In this document: positions 7,724 to 15,632 of the stretch, piece after piece
How the letters are laid out: every line of letters starts with the position of its first letter
Position numbering within the stretch: the first letter of the stretch is position 1
Assembly (NCBI GenBank): GCA_036744795.1
Contig: DAIOHK010000003.1
Location: 41,893 to 105,892 of the forward strand
Direction of reading: 5' to 3'
DNA: 64,000 bases
Source: UBA5486 sp036744795
Lineage (GTDB): Bacteria; Bacillota; UBA4882; UBA10575
The notes under the pieces: model-generated
The model's input: the letters and a program-made list of their open reading frames with translations, nothing else
What the model was told of the DNA's origin: nothing
The model's database searches: none
Made by a program: the position numbers and the translations under genes

Positions 7724-8095
7724 ATGGAGAAAGTAAAAGCAATACGTGGTGCCACTACTGCTATTAATGATACCCGTGAAGAGATTCTCTCTGCTACCAG
7801 AGAATTAATAACCGAGATTTTACATAGAAATTGCTTTGAACCAGAGAAAGTAATTAGTGCTTTTTTTACTGTGACTCCGGATTTAACTGCTGCTTTTCCG
7901 GCAGAAGCTGTTCGGCAATTAGGATATAATAAATGGCCGGCGATTGGTAGTATAGAAATGTCTGTACCAGATGGGTTGGAACGTTGTATCCGGGTGATGC
8001 TCCATATTTATCAGGACGATTCTCAGAAAATCCAACATGTCTATATAAGGGGAGCAAAGGTTTTGCGCCCGGATCGAGTAAGCAATGAAGACTGA
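7724..8095 (+). CDS. aroH: Chorismate mutase, AroH class
   Basis: The 123-residue enzyme converts chorismate to prephenate at the Phe/Tyr branch. It aligns with monofunctional B. subtilis AroH: Arg8 (IRGATT), Glu78 and Arg90 (ERCIRVM), Tyr107 (HVYIRGA) and the C-terminal KVLRPD. I choose ATG 7724 because the GGAGG just upstream lies inside the alternative ORF start at 7712, so it serves as the RBS for 7724. It lies 26 nt after the HutP-family gene and overlaps the next gene by 11 nt. AroH-type mutases are not feedback-inhibited in Bacillus; regulation here is unknown. Confidence 0.95.
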   Translation: MEKVKAIRGATTAINDTREEILSATRELITEILHRNCFEPEKVISAFFTVTPDLTAAFPAEAVRQLGYNKWPAIGSIEMSVPDGLERCIRVMLHIYQDDSQKIQHVYIRGAKVLRPDRVSNED

Positions 8096-8624
8096 GTTTT
8101 GTTTGGTAAGGCACGGAACTACTGATTGGAATATAGAGGGACGAATCCAGGGTTGCACGGATATCCCTTTAAACCTACGTGGTAAAAGGGAAGTGGAGGA
8201 TTTAGCCACAACCTTAAAAGGGCAGGGTTGGGAATTCATTATTACCAGTGATTTAAGTAGGGCAAAAGAGACTGGCAAGATAATCGGTGAACATCTGGAT
8301 ATTCCGGTGTTTTCTTTTGATGATCTTAAAGAACGGAAGTTTGGGCCTTTAGAGGGGATGACCAGGCAGGAGATAAGGGAGGCCTATCCCGACTCTAGTA
8401 GAGAGTTATTCCTGCCCGGGCTTGAATCTCGTCAGGAAATAAATGAACGAGCTTCAAAGGTAATGAATCTCCTAGCGGTTCTCTTCCCCGGTCGCCGCAT
8501 GATTATTGTTTCTCATGGAGCCTTTTTCCGTGCTTTTTTCTTAAGCTTGGGTTTAAACCGGGGAGCACCGGGGAATGCAGAGAAGATTGAAATTACATGG
8601 GAAGAATCATGGAATATATTATAG
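8085..8624 (+). CDS. Histidine phosphatase family protein (phosphoglycerate mutase-like)
   Basis: The 179-residue protein has the RHG phosphohistidine motif at residues 9-11 (LVRHGTTDWN) and the second catalytic His in SHGAFFRA. It also has the acidic helix region GPLEGMTRQEI typical of the cobC/PhoE/GpmB branch. Such enzymes dephosphorylate small phosphate esters; the substrate cannot be read from sequence. Overlap with aroH and position before hisC suggest a pathway-linked phosphatase, but no chorismate-pathway step obviously needs one, so a housekeeping role is equally possible. Confidence 0.85.
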   Translation: MKTEFCLVRHGTTDWNIEGRIQGCTDIPLNLRGKREVEDLATTLKGQGWEFIITSDLSRAKETGKIIGEHLDIPVFSFDDLKERKFGPLEGMTRQEIREAYPDSSRELFLPGLESRQEINERASKVMNLLAVLFPGRRMIIVSHGAFFRAFFLSLGLNRGAPGNAEKIEITWEESWNIL

Positions 8625-8637
8625 GGAGGAGAAAAAC

Positions 8638-9738
8638 GTGGATTATCAATCGCTTATTCGTAAAGAAATTTTGGCAATCGCCCCCTATGTACCTGGAAAA
8701 CCTATCGAAGAAGTAAAAAGGGAATTTGGAATTCAGGATGTTATTAAATTGGCTTCTAATGAAAACCCTTTAGGACCTTCTCCAAAGGCTATCAAGGCTG
8801 TTCAGGAAATGTTAGACGAAGCCCATCTTTATCCGGATGGAGGTTGTTTTTCTTTAAAAGAAGCACTGGGTAAAGAATTAGGGGTAAAAACAGATCAGAT
8901 TATTGTTGGTAATGGCTCTGATGAGATTATTAAACTTTTTGCTGAGGCTTTTTTCCAACCTGAAGATGAGATTGTAGTTGCTGATCCTACTTTTGGTGAA
9001 TATGCTTATGCTACCCGCTTAATGGGAGCACGTTTGATAAAAGTAAAAGGAGAGGGTTTGGGTCATGATTTAGAAAAGATGGCCCAGGCAGTTACTAGCC
9101 GGACTAAAGCTGTTTTTATCTGTAATCCGAATAATCCGACAGGCACAATGAATACACAGGAAGAATTAGAGCGATTCCTCCAACAGTTACCCCCGGATAT
9201 ATTGGTCGTTATTGACCAGGCTTACCTAGAGTATGTAGAGAATCCGGATTTTCCTGATGGCCTTGATTATATATCTGATGGAAGGGTCCTTGTTTTAAGA
9301 ACATTTTCTAAAATTTATGGCCTTGCTGCTTTACGTGTTGGTTATGGGGTAGGCTCAAGGGAACTGATCTCTTATTTAGAGAGGGTGCGGGAACCTTTTA
9401 ATGTGAACCGCCTTGCACAGGCAGCTGCTATTGCCGCACTTGATGACCGGGAACACCTTGAACTAAGCAAAAAGGTAAATAATAAGGAAAAACAGGTAAT
9501 TTATACCACACTTGAGCAACTGGGATTAGGTTTTTTACCTAGTGAAACCAATTTTATTCTTTTTTCCACGCCCTTTTCGGCAACAAGTGTTTTCCAGGTA
9601 CTATTGAAAAAAGGTGTAATTATTCGTTCAGCAGATATTTTTGGATTACCTAAACATCTTAGAGTAACTGTGGGTACGGAAGAACAGAATCAGAGATTTC
9701 TCCATTCACTTAGAGAAGCTCTGACTGAACTAAGGTAG
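8638..9738 (+). CDS. hisC: Histidinol-phosphate / aromatic aminotransferase, HisC type
   Basis: The 366-residue fold type I PLP aminotransferase starts at GTG 8638, with GGGAGGA 7 nt upstream. The longer ORF from 8575 reads into the previous gene and lacks an RBS. Family landmarks are LASNENPLGPSP, the CNPNNPTG loop and RTFSKIYGLA, with the PLP lysine at Lys225. HisC-type enzymes often also transaminate phenylpyruvate and hydroxyphenylpyruvate. Inside an aroH-aroF-tyrA-aroA operon with no other his genes, aromatic transamination is the likely main role. The stop TAG abuts the first unit of the palindromic repeat array. Confidence 0.9.
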   Translation: MDYQSLIRKEILAIAPYVPGKPIEEVKREFGIQDVIKLASNENPLGPSPKAIKAVQEMLDEAHLYPDGGCFSLKEALGKELGVKTDQIIVGNGSDEIIKLFAEAFFQPEDEIVVADPTFGEYAYATRLMGARLIKVKGEGLGHDLEKMAQAVTSRTKAVFICNPNNPTGTMNTQEELERFLQQLPPDILVVIDQAYLEYVENPDFPDGLDYISDGRVLVLRTFSKIYGLAALRVGYGVGSRELISYLERVREPFNVNRLAQAAAIAALDDREHLELSKKVNNKEKQVIYTTLEQLGLGFLPSETNFILFSTPFSATSVFQVLLKKGVIIRSADIFGLPKHLRVTVGTEEQNQRFLHSLREALTELR

Positions 9739-10080
9739 TAGTCGCTCATGCCGGTTACCTCTGTAATCACGAAGTGATTTTAAATCAAAAACCGGGTGAG
9801 CCGACCGGCTCCAGAGGCACTTTAATTGGTTGTTCATGCTGGTTTCCTAACTATCACGAAGTGATTTAATCAAAACCAGATGAATCAACTAGGGCTATTT
9901 TCTAGTAGTCGCTCACGCTGGTTACCTCTGTAATCACGAAGTGATTTTAAATCAAAAACCGGGTGAGCCGACCGGCTCCAGAGGCACTTTAATTGGTTGC
10001 TCATGCTGGTTTCCTAACTATCACGAAGTGATCTAATCAAAACCAGGTGAGTCGACAAGCTCCTGACCAGTGACGAGCTA
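9739..10080 (+). repeat. Tandem array of palindromic intergenic repeats (two 167-bp copies)
   Basis: Two nearly identical 167-bp copies start at 9741 and 9908. Each holds two imperfect hairpins: type A (9741-9805; 9908-9972) and type B (9829-9889; 9996-10056). Both types contain the inner hairpin ATCACGAAGTGAT. The A arms are GTCGCTCATGCCGGTT / AACCGGGTGAGCCGAC. The B arms are GTTGTTCATGCTGGTTT / AAACCAGATGAATCAAC, so stem pairing is kept by paired substitutions. The array begins directly after the hisC stop and fills most of the 458-nt hisC-aroF gap. More copies lie at 38228-38338 (minus) and 44321-44430. It codes for nothing evident. Confidence 0.93.
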
Positions 10081-10196
10081 CGGGAATAGGTGGTTAAATA
10101 GTAGAACGGAAAAATGGAAAGGTTGTTGAAAACCCCGGATTTACTGATTACTGACGGTAAAAAATAAAAGTAGAATGGTAGAAAGGGATGAACTAT

Positions 10197-11210
10197 ATGG
10201 TTATTATTATTTCTCATCAAGCACATGAGGAGCAACTGGAGAGAATACAAAAAAGATTAGAGAAATTAGGATTTGGTGTCCATATTTCACGGGGAGTAGA
10301 AAAAACCATAATTGGTGCGATTGGGGATAAAACTCCGGAGTTAATCCATTCCATTGAGGCAATGGATGGGGTGGAAAAAGTTATTCCAGTCTTAAAACCT
10401 TTTAAATTATCAGGCCGGGATTTTAAACCGGAGTCCACTAAAGTCCGTGTTGGGAATGTAGTTTTTGGAACAAATGAGGCAGTAATAATAGCAGGTCCTT
10501 GCGCAATTGAAAATAGAGAACAATTGTTTTCGACTGCTCAAGAGGTAAAAGCCATTGGCGGAAAAATTTTAAGGGGAGGGGCTTACAAACCTCGTACTTC
10601 CCCTTATTCATTTCAGGGCCTTAAAGAAGAAGGATTAAAACTTTTAAAAGAGGTAAGCAATGAGACTGGTTTACCAGTAGTCACTGAAGTGGTTTCCCCT
10701 GAAGAAGTGGAATTGGTGGCCCGTTATTCACAGATGTTGCAGATTGGTGCCAGAAATATGCAGAATTTTTCGCTTTTACAGGAAGTAGGAAAAACAGGAA
10801 TTCCAGTACTTTTAAAACGAGGAATTGCAGCTACTATTGAAGAGTGGTTAATGGCAGCCGAGTATATCCTTAAAGAAGGTAATGATCAAGTAGTCCTCTG
10901 TGAGCGGGGTATTCGAACTTTTGAGACTGCAACCAGGAATACCCTGGATATTAGTGCTGTTCCCTTGATTAAAGAATGGAGTCACCTGCCGGTGATTGTT
11001 GATCCCAGCCATGCTTCCGGGCGAAGAAGTTTGGTTCTTCCGCTGGCTCGGGCGGCACTCGCGGCCGGAGCTGATGGATTGATGGTTGAGGTTCACCCGG
11101 ATCCGGAACATGCGCTTTCGGATGGTCCACAGTCATTAAATTTTGCGCAGTTTGAAAAAATGATCGCGGGTCTAACTCCTATTCTTCAAGCAATGGGTAG
11201 AAGATTATGA
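10197..11210 (+). CDS. aroF: 3-deoxy-7-phosphoheptulonate synthase (DAHP synthase), AroA-beta/AroF type
   Basis: The 337-residue enzyme catalyses the first shikimate step, condensing PEP with erythrose 4-phosphate. An N-terminal ferredoxin-like regulatory domain (about 1-70: HQAHEEQLERIQKRLEKLGF...GVEKVIPV) precedes the KDO8P/DAHP synthase barrel. Visible barrel landmarks are AGPCAIENREQL, GGAYKPRTSPYSFQG, LLKRG and VDPSHASGRR. The N-domain is usually the feedback site for aromatic amino acids. I choose ATG 10197 because AAAGGG lies about 9 nt upstream and family members begin MVIIM-like here; ATG 10188 overlaps that RBS. The stop overlaps tyrA by 4 nt. Confidence 0.96.
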   Translation: MVIIISHQAHEEQLERIQKRLEKLGFGVHISRGVEKTIIGAIGDKTPELIHSIEAMDGVEKVIPVLKPFKLSGRDFKPESTKVRVGNVVFGTNEAVIIAGPCAIENREQLFSTAQEVKAIGGKILRGGAYKPRTSPYSFQGLKEEGLKLLKEVSNETGLPVVTEVVSPEEVELVARYSQMLQIGARNMQNFSLLQEVGKTGIPVLLKRGIAATIEEWLMAAEYILKEGNDQVVLCERGIRTFETATRNTLDISAVPLIKEWSHLPVIVDPSHASGRRSLVLPLARAALAAGADGLMVEVHPDPEHALSDGPQSLNFAQFEKMIAGLTPILQAMGRRL

Positions 11211-12322
11211 AACAAGGCAAAATCTCCATCATTGGTTTAGGCTTAATTGGTGGCTCTTTGGGGATGGCCCTTTGCCAATACGATCCGAAGCTTAGAATTA
11301 TAGGTTATGATTGCTCATTATCGGCTTGTAAGGAAGCTTTGGAAAGAAAGGCAGTCCATCGGATTGCTTCTAGTCTGGAAGATGCAGTAAAAGAGTCAGA
11401 ACTGGTTTTAATAGCAGTTCCAGTAGAAAAAATTCAAGGGATTGTAGAGGAGTCTTCCCCCTATTTTAAAACCGGGAGTGTGATCATGGATGTAGGTAGT
11501 ACCAAAGGATTTCTGGCCCATACTATACCTTCAATCCTCCCCCCCGGTGTATATTATGTTGGCGGGCATCCAATGACCGGTGCGGAGAGTTCCGGAATCT
11601 TTGCTGCCGACCCCTTTCTTTTTCAAAATGCGGTTTTTCTTTTAACTCCGACAGAGATTATTCCTCCGGAGATTATCAAGAGATTAAGGGGTCTAATTAA
11701 AATGGTAGGTGGTATTCCCCTTTTACTAAATCCGGAAGAACATGATAAGCTGGTAGCAGTTGTAAGTCATTTACCCCACTTGCTTGCTGCTACTTTAGTG
11801 AATTTTGCTTCGCGTTTTAATCAAGAGTATCCACAGACTCTTTCCTTGGCGGCGGGGGGCTTTCGTGATACTACCCGGGTAGCAATGGGTTCATCTGCTC
11901 TCTGGCGAGAGATTTTTAATTCTAACCGTCTTTCCTTACTCCAAGCAGTGGAAGGTTTTATTGAGGAGCTTCAAGCCTTCTCTACCGAGCTGTCTTCCGG
12001 GGATATGGAGTCATTAGAAAAAAGACTAGAACAAGCGGCAATTGTCAGAACAGGACTCCCCTTTAGGAATAAGGGTTTTCTTGATCTCTCCCATGAACTG
12101 GTAGTAATGCTTCAAGACCAGCCAGGAGCGATTGCTGAGGTTACAGGTGTTTTGGCCGATGATGCTATAAATATTAAAGATATTGAAATCCTAAGAGTGA
12201 GAGAAGGAGAAGGAGGTACTCTAAGGCTGGCTTTTCAAGATGAAAATACACTCCAGAAGGCAGTTGGTTTGCTCCGAGAGCAAGGTTTTACAGTACGGAT
12301 TAGAGGGAGTGAGCGGGGATGA
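11207..12322 (+). CDS. tyrA: Prephenate dehydrogenase with C-terminal ACT domain
   Basis: The 371-residue protein begins with a Rossmann NAD-binding motif GLGLIGG at 10-16. The helical prephenate dehydrogenase domain follows (GGHPMTGAESSG, VVSHLPHLLA). A C-terminal ACT domain covers roughly 294-371 (VMLQDQPGAIAEVTGVLADD), typical of tyrosine-responsive TyrA in Bacillota. It oxidatively decarboxylates prephenate to hydroxyphenylpyruvate, the substrate for the aminotransferase upstream. It overlaps aroF and aroA by 4 nt (ATGA) on both sides, so the three are translationally coupled. No prephenate dehydratase (pheA) is in the window. Confidence 0.95.
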   Translation: MKQGKISIIGLGLIGGSLGMALCQYDPKLRIIGYDCSLSACKEALERKAVHRIASSLEDAVKESELVLIAVPVEKIQGIVEESSPYFKTGSVIMDVGSTKGFLAHTIPSILPPGVYYVGGHPMTGAESSGIFAADPFLFQNAVFLLTPTEIIPPEIIKRLRGLIKMVGGIPLLLNPEEHDKLVAVVSHLPHLLAATLVNFASRFNQEYPQTLSLAAGGFRDTTRVAMGSSALWREIFNSNRLSLLQAVEGFIEELQAFSTELSSGDMESLEKRLEQAAIVRTGLPFRNKGFLDLSHELVVMLQDQPGAIAEVTGVLADDAINIKDIEILRVREGEGGTLRLAFQDENTLQKAVGLLREQGFTVRIRGSERG

Positions 12323-13611
12323 AGGTTTTTATTGCTCCGGCTTCCTCTTTACAGGGAAGCGTGAAGGCGCCATCTTCTAAGAACTATTCTACAAGATATT
12401 TATGGATTTCGGCCTTAACTAATGGTGAATCAACCATTTATTCTCCTGCTCATAATGACGATGCTCGGGCCCTGATTAGTTGTTGTCAAAACTTAGGGGC
12501 GGATATTAAAGAGGGAAAGGATTATATAAAAATTAAAGGATTTGGCCGTAATCCGGATGATATTTCTGACCTTAACCCAGAAAATGGAGGTTTGGTTCTC
12601 CGTCTACTGCTTGCTTTAGGTTTGTTTTTAAGGGAAGTCAGATACACCACCAGGTTTCAAGAATCACTAGGAAAACGTCCCCAAGGAGATCTTTTGGCGG
12701 CTCTTCGTTTATTAGGTGCTGAAGTTGAAGATGAAGATGGCCACTTGCCAATTACAATTAGAGGGGGGCGACCGGTTATTCAAAGGGAGGTAGAGGTCTC
12801 AGGACTGGTAAGTTCGCAATATGCAACAGCCTTACTAATGATCGCTCCTCTATTAGGGGGGATAAAGTTAAGAATTACTGGTGGATTATCCTCTCAGCCC
12901 CCTTTGGCAACAACTTTACAAGTAATGCAAGAGGCAGGGGTTGAGGTTAATGCAGACTGGCCTCATCTATCTTTTCAAGTTCCTGCTCTTGAATATCAGC
13001 CCGGTGAATACTGGGTTCCCGGAGACTATCCAGCAGCATCCGCACTTTTAGCTGCTGCTGCTTTACTCCCGTCTAATGTAGTTATTTATAATCTTCATTC
13101 TGATGATCAGCAAGGGGAGAAAAAAATAATTCCTCATCTGAGAAAGATGGGGGTAGAAATTGAAGCCAGAGACTGTGAGGTAATGGTCAAAGGAGGAAAC
13201 CTTCTTCAAGCTATAGATTTTTATGGTGATGATGCGATTGATGCTGTGCTTTCCATGGCAGCTGTTGCAGCTTTTGCCCAAGGTACCACCAGGTTTAGGC
13301 GTGTTGCTAATTTACGTTGGAAAGAATCAGACCGTATTGGTGATTTTGCCGGGGAACTCAGGAAACTTGGTGTTAAAGTGAAAGAACTTGCTGATGGATT
13401 TATTATTAAGGGCTCGCCTAAAGGTTATGAAGGTGGAATTGAGATTAATACCTACCATGACCATCGAATGGTGATGACCTTTTCTATTTTAGCTTTACGG
13501 ACGCGGAAGGGTTTGGTGATTAATGGTGCGGAACATGTTAACAAATCCTATCCTGATTTTTTCTCTGATTTAACTTCTTTAGGTGCGACAATAAAAGTAT
13601 TATCTGATTAG
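12319..13611 (+). CDS. aroA: 3-phosphoshikimate 1-carboxyvinyltransferase (EPSP synthase), divergent motifs
   Basis: The 430-residue protein has the double inside-out barrel layout and length of EPSP synthase. Recognisable pieces are SSQYATALLMIAP, LGKRPQGDLLAAL, LRWKESDRI, NTYHDHRMVM and KSYPDFF. Two motifs are unusual. The N-terminal DKSxxHR region reads SSKNYSTRY, so Lys and Arg are kept but Ser becomes Asn. The GNxGTxxR region reads ENGGLVLR, so the Thr equivalent to E. coli Thr97 is Leu. It makes EPSP from shikimate 3-phosphate and PEP in the cytoplasm. Its place in an aromatic operon supports the call over UDP-GlcNAc enolpyruvyl transferase (MurA). Confidence 0.9.
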   Translation: MKVFIAPASSLQGSVKAPSSKNYSTRYLWISALTNGESTIYSPAHNDDARALISCCQNLGADIKEGKDYIKIKGFGRNPDDISDLNPENGGLVLRLLLALGLFLREVRYTTRFQESLGKRPQGDLLAALRLLGAEVEDEDGHLPITIRGGRPVIQREVEVSGLVSSQYATALLMIAPLLGGIKLRITGGLSSQPPLATTLQVMQEAGVEVNADWPHLSFQVPALEYQPGEYWVPGDYPAASALLAAAALLPSNVVIYNLHSDDQQGEKKIIPHLRKMGVEIEARDCEVMVKGGNLLQAIDFYGDDAIDAVLSMAAVAAFAQGTTRFRRVANLRWKESDRIGDFAGELRKLGVKVKELADGFIIKGSPKGYEGGIEINTYHDHRMVMTFSILALRTRKGLVINGAEHVNKSYPDFFSDLTSLGATIKVLSD

Positions 13612-13622
13612 GGAGATAAAAA

Positions 13623-14429
13623 ATGGGTTTTGACCTTCATACACACTCAATTTATTCTGATGGGTTATTAACTCCTTTCCAATTGCTGGAGAAGACAAAA
13701 GAAGTAGGTTTAGAGGGTATTGCCCTTACGGATCATGATTCTGTAGAAGGTTTGCCTGAATTCTCGAAAATTGGTAAAGACCAGGGTATAATTGCTATCC
13801 CCGGGGTGGAACTCTCTACTGAGTATCAGGGGACGGAATCTCATATTCTCGGTTATGGAATTAATTATCACGATCCTAAGTTGCTTTCTTGTTTGAACCG
13901 GGTTTTACTTTCGAGAAAAATTAGAGCTGAGAGAATTTTACATCTATTAGCAAGACAAGGAATTGAACTTGCTTGGCAGGATATTATGAAAGATGCTCCT
14001 GGTGGTTTTATAGGACGCTTCCAGATTTACCGGGCAATGAAAGAAAAAGGTTATATCGATGAAGATCGGGATAAGAAGGCTTTCCATTATTATTTGGGGC
14101 CTCAAGGTGTTGCTTACGTAGCGCATCATGAATTATCTTCAATAGAAGCCATTAAACTTATAAAAGAGGTTGGGGGAGTCTCAGTTCTAGCCCATCCGGG
14201 CCGTTCAGTCCAGCATAAGATGATTAAGTTTTTAGCGGACAATGGCCTTGAAGGGATAGAGGTATTCTATCCGGAACATACTCCAGCGATGATCCAGGAA
14301 TATCTGCTTCTTGCCGAGCAATTAGGATTATTAGTGACTGGCGGATCAGATTTTCACGGACTTCCGGAAGAGAGGAAACTGGGCGAGGCAGTAGTTGAAC
14401 GTAAATATATTGAGAAGCTTCTTTATTAA
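13623..14429 (+). CDS. PHP-domain phosphoesterase, TrpH/YciV-like
   Basis: The 268-residue protein shows the metal-binding motifs of the PHP superfamily in order: DLHTHSIYSDG at residues 4-14, ALTDHDSVEG, PGVELSTE, VLAHPGR and GSDFHG. The closest functional family is TrpH/YciV (RNase AM), which removes phosphates or nucleotides from 3',5'-bisphosphates and short RNAs. It starts 11 nt after aroA with AGGGAGAT as RBS, so it is the last gene of the aromatic operon. The link to aromatic synthesis is positional only. Confidence 0.88.
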   Translation: MGFDLHTHSIYSDGLLTPFQLLEKTKEVGLEGIALTDHDSVEGLPEFSKIGKDQGIIAIPGVELSTEYQGTESHILGYGINYHDPKLLSCLNRVLLSRKIRAERILHLLARQGIELAWQDIMKDAPGGFIGRFQIYRAMKEKGYIDEDRDKKAFHYYLGPQGVAYVAHHELSSIEAIKLIKEVGGVSVLAHPGRSVQHKMIKFLADNGLEGIEVFYPEHTPAMIQEYLLLAEQLGLLVTGGSDFHGLPEERKLGEAVVERKYIEKLLY

Positions 14430-14498
14430 CAAACTAAGCATATTTGCGATATTTATTGGTAATAATGAATTACACATAGTCGGACTAGGAGGTTTATC

Positions 14499-14648
14499 TT
14501 GAATACAAGAAAAAAGATCGGAATCTGTAAGATAATTTCATTGATAATTAGAGAAATAATCACCCCTGAAGAAGGATTCTTTCTTTTGTCTCAAGAAATA
14601 AAGGGCTTATTCCTTGCAACCAAAGAGAAGGAATATTCTGTCAGATAA
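14499..14648 (+). CDS. Small hypothetical protein (TTG start)
   Basis: A 49-residue ORF starts at TTG 14499, with a full AGGAGG 7 nt upstream. The product is basic with a hydrophobic stretch (ICKIISLIIREII) and no recognised motif. It lies between the aromatic operon and the tRNA genes. The RBS quality is the main support; composition is compatible with a small membrane-associated peptide. I do not recognise a family. Confidence 0.5.
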   Translation: MNTRKKIGICKIISLIIREIITPEEGFFLLSQEIKGLFLATKEKEYSVR

Positions 14649-14675
14649 ATTTTAAAAATAATTATCGAAAAACCC

Positions 14676-14704
14676 TTTACTTTTTTATCAAAGTAAGTTA
14701 TAAT
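14676..14704 (+). promoter_or_regulatory. Sigma-A promoter of the tRNA-Val/tRNA-Asp unit
   Basis: TTTACT (14676-14681) and TATAAT (14699-14704) are separated by 17 nt. The first tRNA begins 18 nt after the -10 element. Confidence 0.8.
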
Positions 14705-14721
14705 TACAAATGCATCGTTTG

Positions 14722-14797
14722 GGGCGAATAGCTCAGCTGGGAGAGCACTTGCCTTACAAGCAAGGGGTCACAGGTTCGAGCCCTGTTTCGCCCACCA
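14722..14797 (+). tRNA. tRNA-Val (anticodon TAC)
   Basis: The acceptor stem GGGCGAA/TTCGCCC is followed by an encoded CCA. The anticodon arm is CTTGC-CTTACAA-GCAAG with TAC at 14755-14757. The D arm (AGCTCAGCTGGGAGAGC) and T arm (GGTTCGAGCC) are canonical. Confidence 0.98.
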
Positions 14798-14804
14798 TAT
14801 TACT

Positions 14805-14882
14805 GGAGCCGTGGTGTAGTCGGTTTAACATGCCAGCCTGTCACGCTGGAGATCGCGGGTTCGAGTCCCGTCGGCTCCGCCA
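14805..14882 (+). tRNA. tRNA-Asp (anticodon GTC)
   Basis: The acceptor stem GGAGCCG/CGGCTCC is followed by G and an encoded CCA. The anticodon arm is CCAGC-CTGTCAC-GCTGG with GTC at 14840-14842. It lies 7 nt after tRNA-Val in the same transcript. Confidence 0.98.
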
Positions 14883-14890
14883 GAAAATTT

Positions 14891-14914
14891 CCGCTCATTT
14901 TGAGCGGTTTTTTT
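14891..14914 (+). terminator. Intrinsic terminator of the tRNA unit
   Basis: CCGCTC (14891-14896) and GAGCGG (14902-14907) flank an ATTTT loop and lead into seven T. The tail touches the stop codon of the convergent lytic transglycosylase gene. Confidence 0.92.
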
Positions 14915-15632
14915 ATACTTTTATCCCTGCCCATCCGGCATTCTTCAGATCTTTACTATAAATTGAACTGGCATATTCCTTATTCTGAGCGATTCTGGAA
15001 TAATTTTTTGCCATTTTCTTCAGATAAGGTGATGCTAGTTCCAACATTCGTTCCCGGGTTCTGTTAGGACCAGCATTATAACCTGCTAAAGCCAGAATAG
15101 TGTTTCCTTTAAATCTTTTTAACAGATACTCTAAAAATTTTGCCCCGGCTTGCAGGGTATCCCGCCAGTTATAAAAATCACCACTACTGAACATCTTAAA
15201 AGTTCCATAGCAGACCTGGATTAGGCCACGTTCACCTACTCCCCCGACGGCGTGTGGATAAAAGCTGGATTCGGTTTCGGCAACAGCCAGCAGTAAAAAA
15301 GGATTAATCTTGCTTGTTCGGGCACTGTATAAAATAGCATAGGAGATTTCGGTAGTCTGCTCAGCCTGAATTTTACTTCTGGTTTGGATATGATTTTTTA
15401 TTTTTTGTGCTTCACCAAAGATTTCATTTACCAAGTCCAGGTTCTCAGCGATTTGTGATAGTTCCCTTTCTACTGCTTCCATTCTTTCTTCTAATGCAGA
15501 GAATTTACGTTCATTATTTATTATGTAATACGTTGCGAAGCATACTAAAGAAACTGATATTCCTAGCATGATCAGGAGTAAGATATGCACCGGAGTATTA
15601 GTATTATATATATTTGATGGTTTTAAATTCAT
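14913..15632 (-). CDS. Membrane-anchored lytic transglycosylase (SLT domain)
   Basis: The 239-residue protein has one N-terminal membrane span (about 15-38, ILLLIMLGISVSLVCFAT) and then a coiled-coil stretch with heptad-like Glu/Leu pattern to about residue 80. A C-terminal soluble lytic transglycosylase domain follows, with the catalytic Glu in AVAETESSF plus GERGLIQV and ALAGYNAGP. It would cleave peptidoglycan glycan strands outside the membrane. The RBS AAGGAGG lies on the minus strand just upstream. It is convergent with the tRNA unit and isolated from other genes. Similar anchored SLT proteins act in cell-wall turnover or assembly of envelope-spanning machines; the role here is unknown. 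Confidence 0.9.
   Translation of the reverse strand: MNLKPSNIYNTNTPVHILLLIMLGISVSLVCFATYYIINNERKFSALEERMEAVERELSQIAENLDLVNEIFGEAQKIKNHIQTRSKIQAEQTTEISYAILYSARTSKINPFLLLAVAETESSFYPHAVGGVGERGLIQVCYGTFKMFSSGDFYNWRDTLQAGAKFLEYLLKRFKGNTILALAGYNAGPNRTRERMLELASPYLKKMAKNYSRIAQNKEYASSIYSKDLKNAGWAGIKV

Noticed and set aside
10114..10167. A 17-codon ORF (MERLLKTPDLLITDGKK) before aroF as a leader peptide
   Set aside because: No run of aromatic codons, no terminator follows, and the RBS is poor.
14710..14961. An 83-codon open frame covering the tRNA genes
   Set aside because: It is a shadow of tRNA-Val and tRNA-Asp, whose cloverleaf features are complete.
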